From the NCBI GenBank assembly GCA_021848165.1, contig JAJZMW010000145.1, positions 1 to 10,116 of the forward strand: DNA of 10,116 nt. The letters are read 5' to 3'. A program made the translations under genes and the position numbers. The notes under the pieces are model-generated. The model had not been told where the DNA came from. It was given only the letters and a program-made list of their open reading frames with translations, and made no database searches. The DNA comes from Thermoplasmata archaeon. Its GTDB lineage: Archaea; Thermoplasmatota; Thermoplasmata; Lutacidiplasmatales; UBA184. Numbering within the stretch: position 1 is the first letter of the stretch; each line of letters opens with the position of its first letter. Of this stretch, positions 5,966 through 10,116 are shown piece after piece.

Positions 5966-7407
5966 CAACTCCCATCCGAGGAGGATGGCCGGTAGGTCCA
6001 CCGCGTTCCGCTCGGTCCATCTTCGAGATGGATCTCCGCCCGCGCGAGCTCGTCCCGGATCCGGTCCGCCTCTCCGTAATCCCCGCGCGCCCGCGCGCGG
6101 CTCCGCGCGTCGATCGCCACGCGCACGGCCGCGTCCAGCGCTCCCGCATCGGCGCCCGCGACATCGGCAAAGAGCCCGAGGGTCACCTCGGCCCACCGGA
6201 ACGGAGCGGCCAGCGATTCGAGCGCGAGCGCGGAGTACCCGCTCAGCTCGCCGAGCTCGTTGACGGTGCGGGCCCATTGGAACAGGAGGGCCAGCGCTTC
6301 GCGGCTGCGCAGGTCATCGGCGAGCAGGTCGTCCATCTGCTCCACCACCGAGTTGGCGTGCTGCGCGAGCGCGTCCGGCAGCTCGGAACCGGCCGAAGCG
6401 CTCGCGAGGGAGGCGGTCACGCGCGCGAACGGGCCCCGGAGCCGCTCGTACGACTCGCGGGCCTCCCGGAGGCTCGCCTCCGGTTGGAAGTCGAGCGGAC
6501 TCCGATAGTGCGCGTTGAGATAGTACAGGCGAAGCGGCATCGCCCCGGCCGTGGCGATCGCCGCTTCCAACGAAGCGACGTTCCCGAGCGACTTCGACAT
6601 CTTCTCCCCGTTCATCTGCACCAGTCCGTTGTGCAGCCAGTACTCCACGAGCGGGGACTTCCCGCTCGCGCCCTCCGCCTGGGCGATCTCGGCCTCGTGG
6701 TGCGGGAAGATCAGGTCGATCCCGCCGCCGTGGATGTCGTACTGCGGCCCGAGGAGACGGCCGGTGATCGCCGTATCCTCGATGTGCCAACCGGGGCGAC
6801 CGGGTCCCCAGGGGCTCTCCCAGCTCGGCTCTCCGGGCGTCGCCGCCTTCCAGAGCACGAAGTCCTCCGGCGATCGCTTGCGCCGGTCGAGCTCGACCCG
6901 GGCCCCCGGGCGCAGAGCCTGGACGTTCTGCCCCGAGAGCTGTCCGTAGGGAGGGAATCGGGCGACCTCGTAGTAGACCGAACCGTCCTCCGCGCGGTAG
7001 GCGAACCCGGCGCGCTCGAGGTCCCGGATCTGGTCGACGATCTCGGGGAGGTAATCGGTCGCGAACGGATAGTGGTCGACGCTCCGAACGTTCAGCGCAT
7101 CCATCTGCTCGCGCCAGGCGCGGAAGTAGCGCGCCGATCGTTCGAGCGGATCGTCGCCCGTCTCGCCGGCCCGGGCGATCACCTTGTCGTCGAGGTTCGT
7201 GACGTTCTGCACGTAGAAGACGCGGTAGCCCCATCGACGCAGGGCGCGCGCCAGGACGTCGAAGACCACGGCGAAGCGTCCGTGCCCGATGTGGGCGTCA
7301 TCGTAGGTCGTCACCCCGCAGACGAACATGCCGACCCGGGGCGGGAACCGAGGCTGGAAGAGGCGAACTTCGCGATGCAACGAGTCGTAGAGCCGGACGC
7401 GCCGCAT
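5965..7407 (-). CDS. cysS: Cysteinyl-tRNA synthetase
   Basis: This 480-residue class I aminoacyl-tRNA synthetase charges tRNA-Cys with cysteine using ATP in the cytoplasm. Signatures run in order: MFVCGVTTYDDAHIGHGR around 27-44, with zinc/substrate Cys30 and the HIGH motif at 39-42; NVTNLDDK at 68-75; PGWHIEDTAI at 205-214; FPHHEAE at 234-240, with the zinc-type ligands His236 and Glu240; EKMSKS at 268-273 (ATP site); and the C-terminal GDYGEADRIRDEL ... GTRW tRNA-binding helix region at 442-470. Length fits the family (about 460-480). The position of the second zinc cysteine (Cys209 in the E. coli enzyme) is Asp211 here. The ATG at 7407 lies three bases after the gamma-lyase TGA, with GGGTG just upstream, so it is part of the same operon. 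Its position after two cysteine-forming enzymes places amino-acid supply and charging under one promoter. Confidence 0.97.
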   Translation of the reverse strand: MRRVRLYDSLHREVRLFQPRFPPRVGMFVCGVTTYDDAHIGHGRFAVVFDVLARALRRWGYRVFYVQNVTNLDDKVIARAGETGDDPLERSARYFRAWREQMDALNVRSVDHYPFATDYLPEIVDQIRDLERAGFAYRAEDGSVYYEVARFPPYGQLSGQNVQALRPGARVELDRRKRSPEDFVLWKAATPGEPSWESPWGPGRPGWHIEDTAITGRLLGPQYDIHGGGIDLIFPHHEAEIAQAEGASGKSPLVEYWLHNGLVQMNGEKMSKSLGNVASLEAAIATAGAMPLRLYYLNAHYRSPLDFQPEASLREARESYERLRGPFARVTASLASASAGSELPDALAQHANSVVEQMDDLLADDLRSREALALLFQWARTVNELGELSGYSALALESLAAPFRWAEVTLGLFADVAGADAGALDAAVRVAIDARSRARARGDYGEADRIRDELARAEIHLEDGPSGTRWTYRPSSSDGS

Positions 7408-7410
7408 CGG

Positions 7411-8553
7411 TCACACCCGCGCGAGCGCTCGACGTACATCGTCGGCGAGGTCCGCCGGGTCCTCGATCCCGCACGATAGCCGAACGAGACCGTCGCTCAC
7501 CCCGCCGGCCCGCCGCAGCGCGCGGGGGACGCTCGCGTGGGTCATCGAGGCCGGGTGATCCGCGAGCGACTCGACGCCTCCCAAGCTCTCCGCGAGGGTG
7601 AAGATCCGCAGCGCCCGCGCGAACCGTCCGGCGGCGCCGGCCCCCGCGAGCTCGAAGCTCACCATCCCTCCGAACCCGTCCATCTGCCGACGCGCGAGCC
7701 GATGCTGCGGATGGCTGGCGAGGCCGGGGTAGAAGACCCGGCGCACCTTCCGGGCGCGCGCCAGGACCTCCGCGACCGCTCGGGCGCTCGCCTCGTGGGC
7801 CCGCATCCGGGCGCCGAGGGAATGGATCCCTCGGAGGATCAGGAAGCAATCGAAGGGGCTGGGGACCGCGCCGACCGAATTCTGCAGCCAGGCGACCTCG
7901 CGGCCGAGCGCTTCGTTCCGGAGGATCAACGCCCCGCCCAACACGTCCGAGTGGCCCCCGAGATACTTGGTGGTCGAATGCAGCACGATGTCCGCCCCGA
8001 GCTCGATCGGCCGCTGCAGCGCCGGCGTCGCGAAGGTGTTGTCGACCGCGACGAGCGCGCCGGCCCGGTGGGCGATCCGAGAGAGGGTCCGGATGTCCGC
8101 GATCTTGAGCAGGGGGTTGGTGGGCGATTCCAGATAGACGAGATCCGCCGACCCTCCCTCCAGCGCCCGTTCGAGGGGTTCGCGGCGCGTCATATCGAGG
8201 AACTCGACCCGGAGCCCGAACCGACGGCGGTGGTGATCGAGGAGACGCCAGGTCCCCCCGTAGACGTCGTCGATCGCCAGGATCCGGCTCCCGCTCCCGA
8301 ACTTCTCGAGGAGCGTGACCAACGCGCCCAGCCCGCTCGAGAAGGCGAGCCCGGTCGCGCCCCCCTCGAGCTCCGCGAGCGCGCCCTCGAGGCTCGCGCG
8401 CGTCGGGTTACCGGTCCGGCCGTAGACGTACCCCTTCGAACGACCCGGGGACTCCTGCGCGAACGTGGTGGAGAGGTAGACCGGGACGTTGACCGCGCCC
8501 GTCAGCGGGTCGGGCGGTTGGCGCCCGTGGATCGCCCGCGTGTCAAACTTCAC
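7411..8553 (-). CDS. Cystathionine gamma-lyase (Cys/Met metabolism PLP-dependent enzyme)
   Basis: A 380-residue fold-type I PLP enzyme expected to cleave cystathionine to cysteine, 2-oxobutyrate and ammonia, the second step of reverse transsulfuration. Key residues: YGRTGNPT at 44-51 (phosphate-binding Tyr44 and Arg46 from the partner subunit), SSGLGA at 72-77, Tyr98 in DDVYGGT stacking on PLP, Asp171 in DNTFATP holding the pyridine nitrogen, Lys196 in HSTTKYLGGHSD as Schiff-base lysine, ESLGGVESLADHPASMTHAS at 322-341 and the carboxylate-binding Arg358 in VRLSCGIED. The related gamma-synthases and O-acetylhomoserine sulfhydrylases share this fold, but the upstream cystathionine beta-synthase and downstream cysS favour the lyase role. 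The start is GTG at 8553, inside the cbs coding end (11-nt overlap), with the strong SD GGGAGGGGG eight bases upstream, which settles it. The symbol is left empty because lyase and synthase cannot be separated with certainty. Confidence 0.9.
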   Translation of the reverse strand: MKFDTRAIHGRQPPDPLTGAVNVPVYLSTTFAQESPGRSKGYVYGRTGNPTRASLEGALAELEGGATGLAFSSGLGALVTLLEKFGSGSRILAIDDVYGGTWRLLDHHRRRFGLRVEFLDMTRREPLERALEGGSADLVYLESPTNPLLKIADIRTLSRIAHRAGALVAVDNTFATPALQRPIELGADIVLHSTTKYLGGHSDVLGGALILRNEALGREVAWLQNSVGAVPSPFDCFLILRGIHSLGARMRAHEASARAVAEVLARARKVRRVFYPGLASHPQHRLARRQMDGFGGMVSFELAGAGAAGRFARALRIFTLAESLGGVESLADHPASMTHASVPRALRRAGGVSDGLVRLSCGIEDPADLADDVRRALARV

Positions 8554-9943
8554 TCGCGTCGCCCCCTCCCGACAGGAAGGTCACGAGGTCGTGCCGGGTC
8601 AATAAGCCGACGACCGCTCCCGTCGACGTCTCGCGCACGAGCACCGCTCGCTCGCGGCGGAGCATCCCGACGACTTCGGAGAGCGGCGCCGCGGTCGCCA
8701 CCTCGGCGAACGGGGGTCCGGCCAGACCGCCGACGGACCGATCGACGGCCGTTGCGTCGGCCAGCAGCCGCCGGAGGAGGTCCTCCTCCAGGAGGCTCCC
8801 GGCGTTCTCGCCGCCCCGGAGGATCGGGATCTGGGTGATCCCGTGGCGCTCGAAGAGGGCGAGCGCTTCGCGCACCGGGGTCGTCGGTTCGGCGGACACG
8901 AGCGCCGGGACGGGGGTCTTGCGGCGCACGAGCTCGCCCGCCGAGGCGTGCGCGTCGGAGAGCCCCTGCTCGAGCAACCACTCGTCGGAATAGAACTTGC
9001 TCAGGTACCGGTCGCCCGAGTCGGGGAGCACCACCACGACCGTGGAGCCCTCGGGGATCGGTCGTTGGGCCAGCCATTGGACGGCCCCGGCGACCGCCGA
9101 GCCCGAAGAGCCCCCGACGAACAGCCCTTCCTCGCGAGCGAGGCGTCGGGCGTACCGGAACGAGTCGGCGTCCGAGACGGTGACGAACTCGTCCAGGTGC
9201 TCGAAGCGGATCGAATGCGGGATCATGTCCTCGCCGATCCCTTCCACCAGGTACGGAGCGGCGGTGGCGCGCACCTTCGTCCGGGAGTACTCCGCGAGGA
9301 TCGAACCCGCCGGATCCACGGCGACGATCCGGACCTGGGGCCGATGCTCCTTGAAGTACTGCCCGATCCCGCTCATCGTCCCGCCGGTGCCGACCGTCCC
9401 GACCACGGCCGCGAGGCCCGGCCCGCCGTCCGCGTCGATCTCGGGCCCGGTCGTCCGATAGTGGGCCCCGGGATTCTGCTCGTTCTCGTACTGGTTGGGG
9501 TAGTACGCTCCGGGGATCGTCTCGGCGAGCCGCCGCGCGACCGAGTAGTGGCTCATCGGATGTTCGGGCGGGAGTTGGCTGGGGGTCACGATCACGCGGG
9601 CCCCGTAGGCCCGAAGGAGGCGGATCTTCTCGGAGCTCATCTTGTCCGGGAGAACGAAGATCGCGCGATACCCCCGCACCGCCGCGACCATCGCGAGGCC
9701 GACCCCCGTGTTCCCGCTCGTCGCCTCGACGATCGTGCCGCCGGGGCGCAGGAGACCCTTCGCCTCGGCCCGATCGATCATCGCCTGTCCGATCCGATCC
9801 TTCACCGAACCCCCAGGGTTCAGGAACTCGAGCTTGGCGAGGACCCGGTACGGGAGACCGGCCGTCACCCGGTGCAGCGGGACGACCGGCGTGCGGCCCA
9901 CGAGGTCGAGGATCGTACGGGGGGGCTCGGAACCGCGGCTCAC
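8543..9943 (-). CDS. Cystathionine beta-synthase with C-terminal CBS-domain pair
   Basis: A PLP enzyme (fold type II) of 466 residues that condenses serine and homocysteine to cystathionine, the entry step of reverse transsulfuration. Visible: LDLVGRTPVVPLHRV at 12-26, NPGGSVKDR at 42-50 with PLP Lys48, SGNTG at 76-80, GTVGTGGT at 182-189 (phosphate loop), EGIGEDMIP at 234-242, GGSSGSA at 277-283, and PDSGDRYLSKFYSDEWL at 307-323, which is CBS-like rather than cysteine-synthase-like. Residues about 340-460 hold two CBS motifs (VSAEPTTPVREALALFERHGITQIPIL; VATAAPLSEVVGMLRRE ... VVGLLTRHDLV), a likely adenosyl-ligand regulatory module; no N-terminal haem domain is present. The frame is open to a GTG at 10060, but the GTG at 9943 is preferred: it matches the family N-terminus and has a TATA-like box 25 bp upstream. 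A cysteine synthase using O-acetylserine or O-phosphoserine is the alternative. It is the first gene of the cbs-cgl-cysS-adh operon. Confidence 0.93.
   Translation of the reverse strand: MSRGSEPPRTILDLVGRTPVVPLHRVTAGLPYRVLAKLEFLNPGGSVKDRIGQAMIDRAEAKGLLRPGGTIVEATSGNTGVGLAMVAAVRGYRAIFVLPDKMSSEKIRLLRAYGARVIVTPSQLPPEHPMSHYSVARRLAETIPGAYYPNQYENEQNPGAHYRTTGPEIDADGGPGLAAVVGTVGTGGTMSGIGQYFKEHRPQVRIVAVDPAGSILAEYSRTKVRATAAPYLVEGIGEDMIPHSIRFEHLDEFVTVSDADSFRYARRLAREEGLFVGGSSGSAVAGAVQWLAQRPIPEGSTVVVVLPDSGDRYLSKFYSDEWLLEQGLSDAHASAGELVRRKTPVPALVSAEPTTPVREALALFERHGITQIPILRGGENAGSLLEEDLLRRLLADATAVDRSVGGLAGPPFAEVATAAPLSEVVGMLRRERAVLVRETSTGAVVGLLTRHDLVTFLSGGGDASEV
8562..8570 (-). promoter_or_regulatory. Shine-Dalgarno site fixing the GTG start of the gamma-lyase gene
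   Basis: On the minus strand GGGAGGGGG lies within the last codons of cbs, eight bases before the GTG at 8553. It is a near-ideal complement to the archaeal 16S 3' end (GGAGG core) and supports this non-ATG start inside the 11-nt cbs/cgl overlap. Seen directly; function inferred. Confidence 0.6.
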
Positions 9944-9964
9944 GGCCGGCCACCGACCGCGGCT

Positions 9965-9972
9965 CCATAAGG
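9965..9972 (-). promoter_or_regulatory. Candidate TATA box of the cbs-cgl-cysS operon
   Basis: The minus strand reads GCCGAAGCCTTATGGAGCC; CCTTATGG (9972-9965) is an isolated A/T-richer patch centred about 25 nt before the GTG at 9943. This is the archaeal TATA-to-start-site distance, so transcription would begin at or next to the start codon. A GGTGG six bases before the GTG could act as SD if the transcript starts slightly earlier. It supports the shorter cbs start, because the longer frame would put this box inside the coding region. Confidence 0.5.
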
Positions 9973-10045
9973 CTTCGGCGGGAGGGCCCCCGTCGACCCC
10001 CGCCGACCCCCTTCGGTTCGTACTGGTCCGTTCCCCTGCGACGGA

Positions 10046-10079
10046 GTAGTTAAGGGGCACCGACCGCCCCCGTGGGGTG
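10046..10079 (+). promoter_or_regulatory. Candidate promoter and SD site of the divergent gene
   Basis: On the plus strand TAGTTAAG (10047-10054) is the only A/T-rich patch in this part of the 141-bp divergent gap and is centred about 34 bp before the ATG at 10085. GGGGTG at 10074-10079 lies five bases before that ATG and fits the archaeal GGTG-type SD. The two elements are slightly close together for an SD-led transcript, so the exact start site is uncertain. Confidence 0.35.
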
Positions 10080-10084
10080 TCCGC

Positions 10085-10116
10085 ATGCTCGGCTCGCTCG
10101 AATCCGATGTTCTGCG
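10085..10116 (+). CDS. N-terminal fragment, possibly BlaI/MecI-type winged-helix regulator
   Basis: Only ten complete codons are visible, reading MLGSLESDVL, and the gene runs off the window end. The pattern LG-x-LE-x-x-(V/I)-(L/M) is how many BlaI/MecI-family winged-helix repressors begin (first helix of the DNA-binding domain), and such regulators occur in Thermoplasmata. It is transcribed divergently from the cbs operon across a 141-bp gap holding candidate promoters for both, so it could be a local regulator, but ten residues cannot prove a family. The start is supported by the GGGGTG five bases upstream. Confidence 0.4.
   Translation, partial: MLGSLESDVL

Noticed and set aside
4871..5995. 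Plus-strand 374-codon open frame antisense to the dehydrogenase
   Set aside because: It mirrors a recognisable MDR gene and has no family motifs of its own.
4893..6170. Upstream extension of the surface-protein frame to 6170
   Set aside because: The extended part is an out-of-frame reading of the dehydrogenase gene and gives Arg/Gly-rich nonsense; the signal-peptide-like segment begins only after 4892.
6028..7479. Long plus-strand open frame antisense to cysS (483 codons)
   Set aside because: It lies opposite a clear cysS gene; its Arg/Gly/Val/Pro-rich translation matches no family and is the usual mirror of a high-GC gene.
7537..9970. Plus-strand open frames of 433 and 375 codons antisense to the gamma-lyase and cbs genes
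   Set aside because: Both mirror well-supported PLP enzyme genes, have low-complexity charged translations and no visible SD or promoter.
9944..10060. Longer cbs start at GTG 10060
   Set aside because: It would add 39 residues with no family counterpart and swallow the TATA-like box at 9965-9972; the GTG at 9943 fits both family length and promoter spacing.
1..10116. tRNA/rRNA genes, CRISPR arrays, transposases, integration sites
   Set aside because: None was seen on reading; the longest non-coding gap is about 141 bp and holds only candidate promoter elements.

Overview
The window looks like a high-GC archaeal genome, most likely a Thermoplasmatota (Thermoplasmata-like) lineage; this is inference. 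Support comes from the short archaeal-type adenosylhomocysteinase, TATA-like boxes centred 25-30 bp before start codons (as in leaderless archaeal transcripts), SD motifs of the GGTG/GGAGG type, and a very large, sequon-rich surface protein anchored by one C-terminal membrane helix and ending in cytoplasmic zinc ribbons. All but the two window-edge genes lie on the minus strand, so transcription runs from high to low coordinates.

Layout. 2-127 (+): last 41 codons of an enoyl-CoA hydratase-like gene, converging on the next gene with a 12-bp gap. 140-538 (-): glycine cleavage H protein (gcvH). 535-1767 (-): S-adenosylhomocysteine (or S-inosylhomocysteine) hydrolase, joined to gcvH by an ATGA overlap. 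1768-1820: 53-bp gap with a plausible promoter for ahcY-gcvH. 1821-4892 (-): a 1023-residue type I membrane surface protein of unknown function, visibly lower in GC than its neighbours. 4925-5965 (-): medium-chain zinc-type dehydrogenase/quinone reductase-like protein. 5965-7407 (-): cysteinyl-tRNA synthetase (cysS). 7411-8553 (-): cystathionine gamma-lyase-type PLP enzyme. 8543-9943 (-): cystathionine beta-synthase with two C-terminal CBS motifs. 9944-10084: divergent promoter region. 10085-10116 (+): first 10 codons of a gene that resembles the N-terminus of BlaI-type regulators.

Function. Four of the genes form a metabolic line from the methylation by-product to charged tRNA: the hydrolase releases homocysteine, cystathionine beta-synthase joins it to serine, the gamma-lyase releases cysteine, and CysS loads it onto tRNA-Cys. 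The genes cbs-cgl-cysS-adh are packed with overlaps or a 3-nt gap and look like one operon. GcvH adds a link to glycine/one-carbon metabolism. The dehydrogenase and the surface protein have no obvious place in this pathway.

No RNA gene, CRISPR array, insertion sequence or integration site was seen, and no gene-free stretch exceeds about 141 bp.
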